Shown here piece by piece: positions 35,178 through 43,878 of a DNA stretch of 64,000 bases. The notes beneath the pieces are model-generated. The model had not been told where the DNA came from. It saw only the letters and a program-made list of their open reading frames with translations, and made no database searches. This stretch comes from JAGNZR01 sp051656905 (GTDB taxonomy: Bacteria > Fusobacteriota > Fusobacteriia > Fusobacteriales > Fusobacteriaceae), in NCBI GenBank assembly GCA_051656905.1, contig JBOFJQ010000028.1:1-64000 (forward strand), written 5' to 3'. Both the position numbers and the translations under genes were made by a program. The number at the start of each line of letters is the position of its first letter. The first letter of the stretch is position 1.

Positions 35178-36437
35178 TTAACTATTTTTTTCTTTTTTAG
35201 GAAGAATTAAAGGACCTTTTACTGCCTCCATTATATAGCTAGCTGGATAACCATTTATTAATAATTTTCCCATTCCCTTTAAATATTTTTGAATATGTAG
35301 TAAAAAATTTTTATACCCTTTACACATATAGTTATGCCCAAAAATTTCTCCTTCTCTATTAACAAATCTATGTTTTGGACATCCACCCCAACAATAATTT
35401 AATACAGGACATATTTTGCATTCTTTAGTCAATTTTTCTTCTTTTTCTCTTCCAAATCCTTTTTTTATTGAGATATTTGATATCTCTTTTAATGAATTTT
35501 CAGATATATTTCCTACCTTATATTCGTTATATACAAAGTGATCACAAGCATAAACAGATCCATCACTTTCTAGGGCAAGGGCTTTTCCACATTGTCTTGC
35601 ATGAATGCAATTTGGTGAAGAATTACCAAACCATTGAGCTAGAGGAGCTTCAAAATTCATTACAAATGTTTTTCCTACATCTTCTCTAACCCATTTTTCA
35701 TAAATATCTATTAAAAATTGTCCATATAACTCTGGTATCACACTCCATTCAGTCAATTCTATACTTTTTCCTTCTAAAAGTAGTGGAGTTCCCAATCTAT
35801 ATCCTTTTTCATCTTCTGTATTTGTAGGAATTTTTTCTATTAAAGGGGTAAATTGAATAAATTCTATCCCGTTAGATTTTAAAAATTCATAAATTTCTAG
35901 TCCACGTGTACAAGCTTCATTTGTTATGCATACTAAAACATTATACTCAATATCATATTTCTGTAAAATTTTAAGACCTATAAGAGTTTGTTCGAAACTA
36001 CCTTCATTATTATTAGTAACTCTGTATTTATCATGCAACTCTTTTGGTCCATCTAATGATATCCCAACTATAAATCCATTTCTTTTCAAAAATTTTCCCC
36101 ATTTATCATCTAATAGAATACCGTTAGTTTGTAAAGAATTTTTTATCTCTTTATACTCACTATATTTTTTTTGAATTTTTATTACTTTTTCAAAAAAATC
36201 TATTCCTGCTAAAAGAGGTTCCCCACCATGCCAAACAAATTCAACAATAGGTGTACTCTGAGATTTTATATAATCATCTATATAATTTTCTAATATTTGA
36301 TCGTCCATTAACCCTTTTTCTTTTTTTAAGACATTATCTTTTTCAAGATAAAAACAATATTTACATTGTAAATTACATTTGCTCCCCACTGGCTTAGAAG
36401 TAACATGTAATCCCTCTGGAATTTTTACTTTTTCCAT
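35178..36437 (-). CDS. Anaerobic sulfatase-maturating enzyme (radical SAM, anSME)
   Basis: A 419-residue cytoplasmic radical-SAM/SPASM enzyme that converts an active-site Ser or Cys of sulfatases to formylglycine without oxygen. The SAM cluster is C21-NLQ-C25-KY-C28. The C-terminal half carries the auxiliary-cluster cysteines: CIHARQCGKALALESDGSVYACDHF and CKICPVLNYCWGGCPKHR. WHGGEPLLAG lies near residue 70. Because the sulfatase upstream on the same strand has a Ser-type motif, this is almost certainly its maturase. The ATG has GAGGGAGAT upstream. The gap from the sulfatase stop to this gene is 83 bases. Confidence 0.92.
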   Translation of the reverse strand: MEKVKIPEGLHVTSKPVGSKCNLQCKYCFYLEKDNVLKKEKGLMDDQILENYIDDYIKSQSTPIVEFVWHGGEPLLAGIDFFEKVIKIQKKYSEYKEIKNSLQTNGILLDDKWGKFLKRNGFIVGISLDGPKELHDKYRVTNNNEGSFEQTLIGLKILQKYDIEYNVLVCITNEACTRGLEIYEFLKSNGIEFIQFTPLIEKIPTNTEDEKGYRLGTPLLLEGKSIELTEWSVIPELYGQFLIDIYEKWVREDVGKTFVMNFEAPLAQWFGNSSPNCIHARQCGKALALESDGSVYACDHFVYNEYKVGNISENSLKEISNISIKKGFGREKEEKLTKECKICPVLNYCWGGCPKHRFVNREGEIFGHNYMCKGYKNFLLHIQKYLKGMGKLLINGYPASYIMEAVKGPLILPKKEKNS

Positions 36438-36520
36438 ATCTCCCTCTTGTAAAAAAGAAAGATTTTCTAAAAAATCTTCCTTTTTTTGTTTACTATATCA
36501 TATTTTTTAATTAATATTTC

Positions 36521-38986
36521 TTATTTCCCTGGAAAAACTTCTACTTTTACCTCTTTTATCTTTTGAGTAAATTTAAATGGTGCTCTATCTGCATATTTAT
36601 AACTTACAGTTGAACCATCATCCATTCCTACTCCTGCAGAGTCGTAATCAATACCAAATGTTAAAGGAATAGTTTCATCTATTTTAGATTTTCCTACAAG
36701 TTCATCATTTATATATAGATAAATATTTCCACCTTTTCCAAGTCCTGCTTTAGGTATAGCTCCTGCTCCACCTTCATTATTTTCATTATATTTAAAATCA
36801 ACTCTTATAGCATTTTCTCCATTTTTCAATGGTTTATTACTTTTTACAGATGTTAATTTTTTTAAGAAATTATATTCATAATAAACAATTCCATTCTCTG
36901 TATATAGAGTCCAACCTGCAACATGTCCACCTTGAGCTATAATTACTCCATCTGTTTTTTTCGAATCTTTTATATTTACTTTAGCCGTTATTTGTGATGA
37001 TTTATTCTTTACATCTATGAAAGAATCTGTTGGAAGATGCGTTGCTCCTTCATGTAGTTTAAGTGAAGTTCTTCCATTCATAACTGATGGTCTTCCTGCA
37101 ATTTCAGCTGATGCTCTTTCAATTGTTCTATCATCTATTGGATAAACATAATTATTTATCGCTTCTTTTTCAAACTCTTTATATAACTCTTTTACTTTCT
37201 CTGGATACTTTTTAGAAACATCATTACTTAATGTAAAATCTTTTGTTGTGTCATAAAGTTCCCAAACATCATTTGCTAATGTGTTAAATACTTGTCCAGA
37301 AGGTGATTTATGTATAGTTCTTAAAAACCAACCATCTTTATATATAGCTCTATTTCCAAACATCTCAAAATATTGAGTAGTATGCTTTGTTGGCTCATTC
37401 TTATTACCAAAAGTTGAAATAAGACTTGCTCCTTGAATAGGAATTTGAGTTATTCCATCTACTTTTTTAGGTTCTGGAAGTTTCGCTGCTTCTAAAATTG
37501 TAGGTGCTATATCTGTTACATATGACCACTGATTTCTAAGTTCCCCTTTCATTTTTATTCCTGCTGGCCAAGAAATTACCATTCCATTTCTTGTTCCTCC
37601 AAAATCACTTCCAATTTGTTTAGTCCATTTAAATGGTGTATCTCCTGCTACTGCCCATCCCATTGCGTAGTGATTAGCAGAATCTCTAGTTCCTAATTTA
37701 TCTAGATTTTTCTCCATATTTTCAATTGTTTCTACCTGACCATTAAAGTATGAAACTTCACTTAAAAGTCCATTTTGCCCACCTTCTCCTGAAGCACCAT
37801 TATCTCCTGCAATATAAACAATCATAGTATTGTCATACTGTCCATTATCCTTTAATGCTTGAATAATTCTTCCTACTTCTGTATCTGCATATTCTGCAAA
37901 AGCTGCAAATATTTCCATCTGTCTTGTAAAAACTTTTTGTTCTGTTGGAGTTAATTTATCCCAATCTTTTATTTCTGCTGGCTTTGGAGTTAAAACTGCA
38001 TCTTTGGGAATAATTCCTTTTGCTTTTTGTTTTTCAAAAGTTTCTTTTCTAACCTCATCCCATCCTTTATCAAACTTACCTTTATATTTATTAATCCATT
38101 CTTCAGGAACTTGATGTGGTGCATGTACCGCTCCTGGTGCAAAATAAGTAAAGAAAGGCTGATTTGGATATAAATCATTTTGCATAGTTATCCATTGGAT
38201 AGCTTTATCAGTTAAATCAGTAGTTAACGAGTAATCCTTTACATCTCTTGGAGTTGGAACAATTACATTTCCATCTAATAAAACTGGTTGGAATTGATCT
38301 GATTCTCCACCTAAGAACCCATAAAACTTATTAAACCCTATATTTAAAGGCCATAATTTTTGATTCGCTTGTATATTTGTTTCCCATGCTGGAACTTCAT
38401 GAAACTTTCCAAACATAGAAGTGTTGTATCCATTTTCTCTTAAAATTCTAGGTAGCGCAGTTATTTGGTTTACTCTTTTTGAAGTATTTCCAGCTTCACT
38501 TGTAGAACTTTCAGTAATAGATCCCATATTATTCATATGATGATTTCTTCCTGTTAAAAGAGCTGTTCTTGTTGGTGAGCTTAGTGATGCAGTATGAAAT
38601 TGTGTATACTGTAATCCTTCTTTAGCTAATGCATCTAACGTTGGCATCTGAATTGGTCCACCATATGTTGTTGAATGACCATAACCAAAATCATCTAACA
38701 ATATAACCAAAACATTTGGCGCTCCTTTTGGTGCTTCTACATCAGAAACTATTGGGCTTAATTTTTTTACATCTCTTATATCCACTGTTTTTGTCTTAAT
38801 TCTTGCCTCATCTGGAATAGGCAATATATTTCTATCTAAGTTTTGCCTTTCTTGAACCTTTGGTGGTGCTAATTTTAAATCTGTTGAAGCTGTTGGAACT
38901 CCAACTACCTTAGCTTTAGATTCACTGTAAATCATACCTACTAAAATTAAACTTAGTGCCGAAAAAAACTTCCTTTTACTTTTCAT
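36521..38986 (-). CDS. Ser-type arylsulfatase-like enzyme, exported
   Basis: An 821-residue secreted sulfatase. A signal peptide spans about residues 1-25. The alkaline-phosphatase-fold domain has metal residues D98-D99 (LLDDFGYG), the FGly site S136-S-P-T-R140, and later GDNGASGEGGQNG and GTRNGMVISWPAG. The C-terminal 200 residues form a jelly-roll-like module. The large size and IPDEARIKTKTVDIRDVKKL start match the arylsulfatase family seen in Pseudomonas and Mycobacterium. The substrate is unknown (aryl, carbohydrate or lipid sulfate). Ser rather than Cys at 136 means it needs the anSME enzyme encoded next. It starts at an ATG with GGGGGAAAA upstream. Confidence 0.88.
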   Translation of the reverse strand: MKSKRKFFSALSLILVGMIYSESKAKVVGVPTASTDLKLAPPKVQERQNLDRNILPIPDEARIKTKTVDIRDVKKLSPIVSDVEAPKGAPNVLVILLDDFGYGHSTTYGGPIQMPTLDALAKEGLQYTQFHTASLSSPTRTALLTGRNHHMNNMGSITESSTSEAGNTSKRVNQITALPRILRENGYNTSMFGKFHEVPAWETNIQANQKLWPLNIGFNKFYGFLGGESDQFQPVLLDGNVIVPTPRDVKDYSLTTDLTDKAIQWITMQNDLYPNQPFFTYFAPGAVHAPHQVPEEWINKYKGKFDKGWDEVRKETFEKQKAKGIIPKDAVLTPKPAEIKDWDKLTPTEQKVFTRQMEIFAAFAEYADTEVGRIIQALKDNGQYDNTMIVYIAGDNGASGEGGQNGLLSEVSYFNGQVETIENMEKNLDKLGTRDSANHYAMGWAVAGDTPFKWTKQIGSDFGGTRNGMVISWPAGIKMKGELRNQWSYVTDIAPTILEAAKLPEPKKVDGITQIPIQGASLISTFGNKNEPTKHTTQYFEMFGNRAIYKDGWFLRTIHKSPSGQVFNTLANDVWELYDTTKDFTLSNDVSKKYPEKVKELYKEFEKEAINNYVYPIDDRTIERASAEIAGRPSVMNGRTSLKLHEGATHLPTDSFIDVKNKSSQITAKVNIKDSKKTDGVIIAQGGHVAGWTLYTENGIVYYEYNFLKKLTSVKSNKPLKNGENAIRVDFKYNENNEGGAGAIPKAGLGKGGNIYLYINDELVGKSKIDETIPLTFGIDYDSAGVGMDDGSTVSYKYADRAPFKFTQKIKEVKVEVFPGK

Positions 38987-39315
38987 TTTTCCCCCTGATT
39001 TTTATATTCGATTAAACTCATTTAAAATTTTTATTAACTTATCCCCTAAAATATCTATATATTTATATATTATTTTCAAATTTTTTAATACTTTTTATCC
39101 CAAAAGTCTTTCAGTAGTTTCAAGTAATATGAAGATTCTCTAGCATCTTCACCTTTCCCCAATATTTAATATAAATTTTAATTTTTTATAAAAAAAAGAT
39201 AAGTATAACTCTACTTATCTTTTCTAAGACCACATAACCTTCTTTTTTTAGAGTTTATAAAAAATTCAGACTAATTTGTTTCTTTATCTATTTTGAGTAA
39301 TCAACATCGCTTTAT
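38987..39315. other. Intergenic region between sulfatase and short autotransporter
   Basis: The 329 bases hold a terminator for the minus-strand autotransporter (39190-39223) and, nearer the sulfatase, A/T-rich DNA that should contain the sulfatase promoter. I could not fix a good -35/-10 pair. No gene is supported. Confidence 0.5.
39190..39223 (-). terminator. Terminator of the short autotransporter gene
   Basis: AAAAGATAAGTA (39194-39205) pairs with TACTTATCTTTT (39212-39223) around a six-base loop; on the minus strand it runs into a T-tract. Confidence 0.8.
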
Positions 39316-40608
39316 TTAAAATTTATATCCTAATCCTACTCTTACATTTGTATTTTTTCTATCATCAGATGAAAATTTTAAATCTGAACCTACTGAATAT
39401 AACATTCCGTTATTTTGTTCATACTCTAATCCTAATCCTATTTTTCCAGTATTTTCTGCCATTTCTGGTCCTTTTATTTCAAATTTTGAAGATTGATTAA
39501 ATCTAGCATCTAAATCTTCTTCTGTAGACCCTTGAGTATTTATATAACCTAATTCAGCAACTACTCTTAATTTTCCATTGCTTAATGCAATTTCTTTTGT
39601 AAAGTCTACTCCTGCTTCTGTATCAAAATAGTTATAATCTACTTTATCTGTTTCTACTGAAAGCATTCCTTTATCTTCTTTCATAGAATCTTGAGATACG
39701 AATACATAACTTAATTTTAATTTAGGTTCTATTTTCCAACCTTTAGCCTCAGCTAGTAAATATTTTACTTGACCATATACGTTGTAAGAATCTGTATCAA
39801 ATGACCCTTCATTTTTAAATTTTGATGAATCAGTTTTTAAATACCTAGTAGCATCATATTGACCTAATTGGTAACCTAATCCAGTTGTAAAGCTTAATCT
39901 ATCAGCATTTTTTTTATAGAACACTCCTAAATAACCTACAGATCCTTCTAATTCAGTTCCTTTATCCATAGATAATTTTTGTTTTGCTCCACCTAATACT
40001 AAACCTATTGATTCATCTTTTCTTGTTCCATACTCGAATGTACCCATTAATCCATTCATATCTGAAGAGCTACTATAACTATTATTTCCCTCTACGTCTT
40101 TATTATCTACATTTGAATATAAGTATTTAGCAGTTGATATATACTCTTTTTCATTTGGCATAATTGAATTTCCTGATAAAATTCCCTCTCTAAATGAATC
40201 GATAGACTCTTTAGATAATTGTCCACCATAAGAATAAGGGTTATTTGCATAAGTTTGATCTAATAATAATCCATACTCTGTAAAAGCATTTTGAGTATTT
40301 CTTGCTAACTGTCTTCTCTGTAAAAATTTATTTAACTCTTTATTCTCACTTGGAGTATTTAAAGGTTTTATAGAGTGCGTTATTACTCCATCAGAACTTT
40401 TCCCTGTTATAGCTGGTGTTGAAACAGTTTTTGCTTGTTTGTTTAAAGGTCTTAAAGCTGTTGGTACCATTGCTCCATGTGTTGCTTTTCCAGTTATTAA
40501 AGTTGTATTTGCACCAAACGTATTAAAGCTAACTACTAAAAAGGCTGCTAATACTGTTTGATTAAATTTACTTTTTTTAGTCAATGCATCTTTCAAATTT
40601 TTCTTCAT
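39316..40608 (-). CDS. Autotransporter barrel with a very short passenger
   Basis: A 430-residue outer-membrane protein. An extended, Lys-rich signal peptide ends near residue 33 (FGA). The next 60 residues hold two imperfect copies of an ITGKxxxGxxxxxxxPLN motif; a helical linker follows (LQRRQLARNTQNAFTEYG) and then an autotransporter beta-barrel from about residue 115 to the C-terminal GYKF. The barrel start (YANNPYSYGGQLSKESI) is homologous to that of the 1510-residue autotransporter (YAYNPYSFSSETSMKSL). With almost no passenger it may be a free barrel or an assembly partner. The ATG at 40608 follows AAGGAGAAA; an upstream frame extension lacks an SD. Confidence 0.8.
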   Translation of the reverse strand: MKKNLKDALTKKSKFNQTVLAAFLVVSFNTFGANTTLITGKATHGAMVPTALRPLNKQAKTVSTPAITGKSSDGVITHSIKPLNTPSENKELNKFLQRRQLARNTQNAFTEYGLLLDQTYANNPYSYGGQLSKESIDSFREGILSGNSIMPNEKEYISTAKYLYSNVDNKDVEGNNSYSSSSDMNGLMGTFEYGTRKDESIGLVLGGAKQKLSMDKGTELEGSVGYLGVFYKKNADRLSFTTGLGYQLGQYDATRYLKTDSSKFKNEGSFDTDSYNVYGQVKYLLAEAKGWKIEPKLKLSYVFVSQDSMKEDKGMLSVETDKVDYNYFDTEAGVDFTKEIALSNGKLRVVAELGYINTQGSTEEDLDARFNQSSKFEIKGPEMAENTGKIGLGLEYEQNNGMLYSVGSDLKFSSDDRKNTNVRVGLGYKF

Positions 40609-40674
40609 CTTTTTCTCCTTAAATTTGCTATGCATCTCCAATGATATGGTTAAATTTATCTCAAAGTATTCTCT

Positions 40675-40715
40675 TTAAATATTCATTATATAAATTTACT
40701 TAAATATTCATTATA
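40675..40715. repeat. 16-bp direct repeat across the regulator stop codon
   Basis: TTAAATATTCATTATA occurs at 40675-40690 and again at 40700-40715, a 25-base period. One copy is in the last codons of the MarR-type gene and the other in the gap after its stop. Confidence 0.7.
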
Positions 40716-41123
40716 CTTAGTTAAGAATTCTTCAACTATAAGTTTTTTGTCCAAATCCAGACTAGATATAAACTCAAGTTCTCTTTCTTCCCATTTTATG
40801 TGCAATTTTTCATGTTCTAAAAAAATCTCATTACCCTTTTCGGTTAATTTGTAATAAATCTCTTTCTTGTTAGTCTCAGATTGATAACTATCTACCAATT
40901 TTTTTTTCTTTAACTTAAGAATTATTTTACTTATAGAACTTCTTGTCATATCTAACTCTTTAGAAATTTTAACTCCGTTTATTTTTTCTATTTTACCAAT
41001 AATAGCTATGGTATGTATCTCTGATATTGAATTTTCCTTATATAAAACATCTTCATGTAGCAAGCTTAGCTCATTTTGTTTGTCATATATTTTTTTTAAT
41101 AAACTTAAAATTATTTCATCCAT
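40686..41123 (-). CDS. MarR-family regulator next to the short autotransporter
   Basis: A 145-residue winged-helix regulator with the recognition region ISKELDMTRSSISKIILKLKKKKLVDSYQ (about residues 53-82) and the wing KEIYYKLTEKGNEIF. It is Lys-rich and ends with a dimerisation helix. It lies 77 bases before the short autotransporter gene on the same strand, so they are probably co-transcribed. A strong promoter with repeated AACAAT motifs precedes it. I infer that it controls itself, the short autotransporter and possibly the large one. The ATG at 41123 has AAGGTGG at seven bases; the GTG at 41141 lacks an SD. Confidence 0.8.
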   Translation of the reverse strand: MDEIILSLLKKIYDKQNELSLLHEDVLYKENSISEIHTIAIIGKIEKINGVKISKELDMTRSSISKIILKLKKKKLVDSYQSETNKKEIYYKLTEKGNEIFLEHEKLHIKWEERELEFISSLDLDKKLIVEEFLTKYNEYLSKFI

Positions 41124-41218
41124 ATAATTCCACCTTATCACTTGATAATAATTGTTGTACAGGCAAAAACATCATAGATTGTTTCCTATTTCAATAAAAT
41201 AATTTTATTATTAAAATA

Positions 41219-41247
41219 AGTATAACCATTATTGTTTCTTTTGTCAA
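41219..41247 (-). promoter_or_regulatory. Promoter of the MarR-autotransporter operon
   Basis: On the minus strand TTGACA (41247-41242), 17 bases, TATACT (41224-41219). The spacer reads AAAGAAACAATAATGGT. Further AACAAT copies lie just upstream (a CAACAA/TTGTTG inverted repeat near 41248-41267) and downstream (GGAAACAATCTATG near 41175-41188; ACAACAATTATT near 41145-41160). These repeats are candidate operator half-sites. Confidence 0.75.
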
Positions 41248-41290
41248 CAAAAATATTGTTGTTCGTTGTTCGTTTTCCGTTTTTCGTACT

Positions 41291-41590
41291 TTAAATAATT
41301 GTTAAATTCTTGTAATTATTAAATCCGCCTTCTAAATTATAAACTTCTAATCTTAACTCTCTTAAAATTAAAGAAGCTATCCCTCCACTTGTTCCACCAT
41401 TGCAATATGTTAAAATTTTTCGTTCTTTTGGTATCAAACTTACACTTGCTCTAATTATAGAGAAAGGTATGTTCACAGCTCCTTCAATGTGCCCTTCTAA
41501 ATATTGTTCTGGTACTCTTACATCTATTAAATAGTATCTTTCTTTATTTTTTATAAAATATTGAACTGATACGTCTTTAACTTCCATCAT
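41291..41590 (-). CDS. Single-domain rhodanese-like protein
   Basis: A 99-residue cytoplasmic rhodanese domain with the conserved LIDVRVPEQYLEGHIEGAVNIP near the N-terminus and the catalytic-loop Cys in LTYCNGGTSGGIASLILRE, ending with EGGFNNYKNL. Such domains carry a persulfide sulfur to acceptors in thiol metabolism or tRNA modification. It is small and complete. Two adjacent ATG codons (41588-41590 and 41585-41587) follow GAGGAG; either could be used. It stands between the MarR gene and the divergent M50 protease, with no obvious partner. Confidence 0.85.
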   Translation of the reverse strand: MMEVKDVSVQYFIKNKERYYLIDVRVPEQYLEGHIEGAVNIPFSIIRASVSLIPKERKILTYCNGGTSGGIASLILRELRLEVYNLEGGFNNYKNLTII

Positions 41591-41921
41591 GATATTTTTC
41601 TCCTCACTAATTTTAATATTTTTTAATTCTGTCTTTTATTATAACATGAATTGAAATAATACTAAATATTAAAGACCTTATATACAATGAAACAACTGAT
41701 AATTTTATTAAATCAACGCCATACTTAATCTTAATTTAATTTAGTCTTTTTATTTTATAAAAAACTCTATCTTTAAGTTTTAAAACTATTATTCTATGGT
41801 TAAATCTCATTATATATAGTATAATTTTACTATATATTTTACTTCATAATTATATTAGTAAAGTTATATAATAGAATTACCAAGGTATTATTATTCTTAA
41901 GTTAGAAGGAGTTTTTAAATT
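41591..41921. other. Divergent intergenic region, rhodanese/M50
   Basis: The 331 A/T-rich bases carry an ATATATAGTA/TACTATATAT inverted repeat at about 41813-41838 and, just downstream, a TATAAT (about 41866) that fits a plus-strand promoter for the M50 gene. No gene is supported here. Confidence 0.45.
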
Positions 41922-42656
41922 ATGAAAGATTACTTAAAAAAATTTTTAGATGTCAATAGAAATAATCTAGGATTTGTTATTTTTGTTATTATAGCTATAG
42001 TTTTTTTCTTAGTAAAAAATTTATTGCATATTACTTTTAATAATCCCGGTATTTTTCTTAAAATACCTATTCTTTTAATTTCAATTATTCTTCATGAGGT
42101 TGCTCATGGATATGCGGCATATTTTTCCGGAGACAAAACAGCAAAATTTGCTGGAAGGCTCTCTTTAAACCCCATAAGGCACATAGATATTACAGGTTTT
42201 CTTCTACCAATTTTACTTATACTTTCTGGTTCTAACTTTATTATTGGTTGGGCTAAACCTGTTCCAGTTAACTATAATAACCTAACAAATGGTCGTTTTG
42301 GAGAATTTTTAATATCAATTGCAGGTGTTGTTACTAATTTTATATTAGCTATCCTAGGAGTACTTCTTCTTAAGTTTCTCCCTGTTACTCCACTTGTACA
42401 TTCAATAGCTCCATATATTATTTATTTAATTAGCTTCAATATAATGATAGCTATCTTTAATTTACTTCCAATTCCACCTTTAGATGGTTCAAAAATTATT
42501 GCAAGCTTTGCTCCAGAACCTCTTAGAGAAGCTATTTTTGGATTTGAGAAGTATGGGTTTTTCTTGATTTTAATTCTTTCTTACTTAGGATTTATCGGGG
42601 ATTTTATATATCCTATTTTTTCTTTTATTATTAAAATTTTTGATAATTTTCTTTAA
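41922..42656 (+). CDS. Site-2 protease family (M50) membrane metallopeptidase
   Basis: A 244-residue, multi-helix membrane protein. The zinc motif HEVAH (IILHEVAHGYAAYFSGD) is in the second hydrophobic segment at about residue 65, and the third ligand is in LLPIPPLDGSKI near 190. The fold is that of the short YwhC/Rip1-like site-2 protease group, which cleaves substrates within the membrane, for example signal peptide remnants or membrane-bound regulators. No target is evident nearby. The ATG follows AGAAGGAG. A hairpin separates it from the convergent secreted-protein gene. Confidence 0.87.
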   Translation: MKDYLKKFLDVNRNNLGFVIFVIIAIVFFLVKNLLHITFNNPGIFLKIPILLISIILHEVAHGYAAYFSGDKTAKFAGRLSLNPIRHIDITGFLLPILLILSGSNFIIGWAKPVPVNYNNLTNGRFGEFLISIAGVVTNFILAILGVLLLKFLPVTPLVHSIAPYIIYLISFNIMIAIFNLLPIPPLDGSKIIASFAPEPLREAIFGFEKYGFFLILILSYLGFIGDFIYPIFSFIIKIFDNFL

Positions 42657-42679
42657 ATAAAAGAATAACCAAATAAATA

Positions 42680-42716
42680 AAACCTTTAAAATATTGAAAT
42701 ATTTTAAAGGTTTTTT
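42680..42716. terminator. Bidirectional terminator
   Basis: AAACCTTTAAAATAT and its complement form a 15-base stem with a tiny loop and a T-run, between the M50 gene and the convergent secreted-protein genes. Confidence 0.8.
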
Positions 42717-42746
42717 ATTTAAATAACTATTTTAATCGATTAATTT

Positions 42747-43262
42747 TTAACTATTTTCGCTTGCTGTCTCCCTCATTTGGAAAGGATCAACTATAACAGC
42801 TGGTGCAGCTTCTTTTGTCACTTCTTTAACTGGTTTTCTATTATCTTTTAATATACCTAAAACTTCTCTTATATCTTTTTCAGTTCCACGAGCATTTACA
42901 ACTACTGGTCTCTCAATTCCATTACCATAGAATAGATATTCATCTTTAACTTTTGGATTCTTAAATACAAAGATACCTTTTCTTACATTAGATTTTTCTG
43001 GAACTATTACATCTTTCTCTGCATAAGTTTTCTTCAACAACTCTGAAAATGCTACTGTTGCTGTATTTTCATTTGCATATTCCTTAAGTCTTATTTGAGT
43101 TTTTCCCTTCTCTATTTTATATTCCTCTGCAGTTTCCTTCGTAACTGAATACCCTTTTGATGCTAACTCTTGTTTTATTTTTTCATTTTCATAGTTTTTT
43201 GTTGCAGACATAGCTAGTAGTGATACTGATAAGAAAAAAGTAGTCATTAGTAATTTTTTCAT
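42747..43262 (-). CDS. Secreted protein of unknown function, paralogue B
   Basis: A 171-residue exported protein. The signal peptide (MKKLLMTTFFLSVSLLAMSA) is nearly identical to that of its upstream neighbour. The mature part is lysine/glutamate-rich alpha/beta with the common core KGYSVTKETAEEYKIEKGKTQIRLKEY, PEKSNVRKGIFVFKNPKVKDEYLFYGNG and a helix DIREVLGILKDNRK. An extra Pro/Ala tail (EAAPAVIVDPFQMRE) is unique to this copy. I recognise no named family. The ATG at 43262 has GGGGGTAA ahead. The pair arose by tandem duplication and is probably co-transcribed. Confidence 0.75.
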   Translation of the reverse strand: MKKLLMTTFFLSVSLLAMSATKNYENEKIKQELASKGYSVTKETAEEYKIEKGKTQIRLKEYANENTATVAFSELLKKTYAEKDVIVPEKSNVRKGIFVFKNPKVKDEYLFYGNGIERPVVVNARGTEKDIREVLGILKDNRKPVKEVTKEAAPAVIVDPFQMRETASENS

Positions 43263-43299
43263 AAATATTACCCCCAAATTTATTATTTAGTTTCTACTA

Positions 43300-43791
43300 T
43301 TAATGTTGGCTTCCTTGTGGCTCTCTCATTTCAAAAGTATCAATTTGGACATCTTGAACTGTTTTTCTATTTTCTTTTAATATTGAAAAAACTTCTCTTA
43401 AATCTTTCTCAGATCCTTGAGCATTTGCAACTACTGGTTTTCCCATTGCATTTGCATGTAATATATAGTGTCCTTTAACTTTAGAATCTTCAAATACAAA
43501 AATACCTTTTCTTATATTTGATTTTTCTGGAACAATTTTGTCTTTAGCAGCATATGACTGTTTAAGTGCTTCTGAGAAAGCTACTGTTGCTTCATCTTCA
43601 TTCTTATACTCTTTAAGATCTATTTGAGTTTTCCCTTTTACTATTTTATACTCTTCATTAGTTTCTTTAGAAACTTGATACCCTTTTGCTGTTAAATCTT
43701 TTTTAGCTTGCTCATGATCATAATTCTTTGTAGCAGACATAGCTAGTAGTGATACCGATAAAAATAAAGTTGTCATTAAAAATTTTTTCAT
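43300..43791 (-). CDS. Secreted protein of unknown function, paralogue A
   Basis: A 163-residue exported protein with a signal peptide (MKKFLMTTLFLSVSLLAMSA) and the same core as the downstream gene: KGYQVSKETNEEYKIVKGKTQIDLKEY, PEKSNIRKGIFVFEDSKVKGHYILHA and DLREVFSILKENRK. Identity in the core is roughly two thirds by eye. The ATG at 43791 follows GGAGGTACTA; a second ATG overlaps that SD. The C-terminus is short and polar. The function is unknown; location periplasmic by signal peptide. The adenine deaminase gene lies upstream with an 87-base gap. Confidence 0.75.
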   Translation of the reverse strand: MKKFLMTTLFLSVSLLAMSATKNYDHEQAKKDLTAKGYQVSKETNEEYKIVKGKTQIDLKEYKNEDEATVAFSEALKQSYAAKDKIVPEKSNIRKGIFVFEDSKVKGHYILHANAMGKPVVANAQGSEKDLREVFSILKENRKTVQDVQIDTFEMREPQGSQH

Positions 43792-43878
43792 AATTAGTAC
43801 CTCCATTTTTTTGTTTAAATCACTAAAGTTTAATGCTATATATTTATACCTTTTTTTTTATGTTTTTCCTTTTTATTT

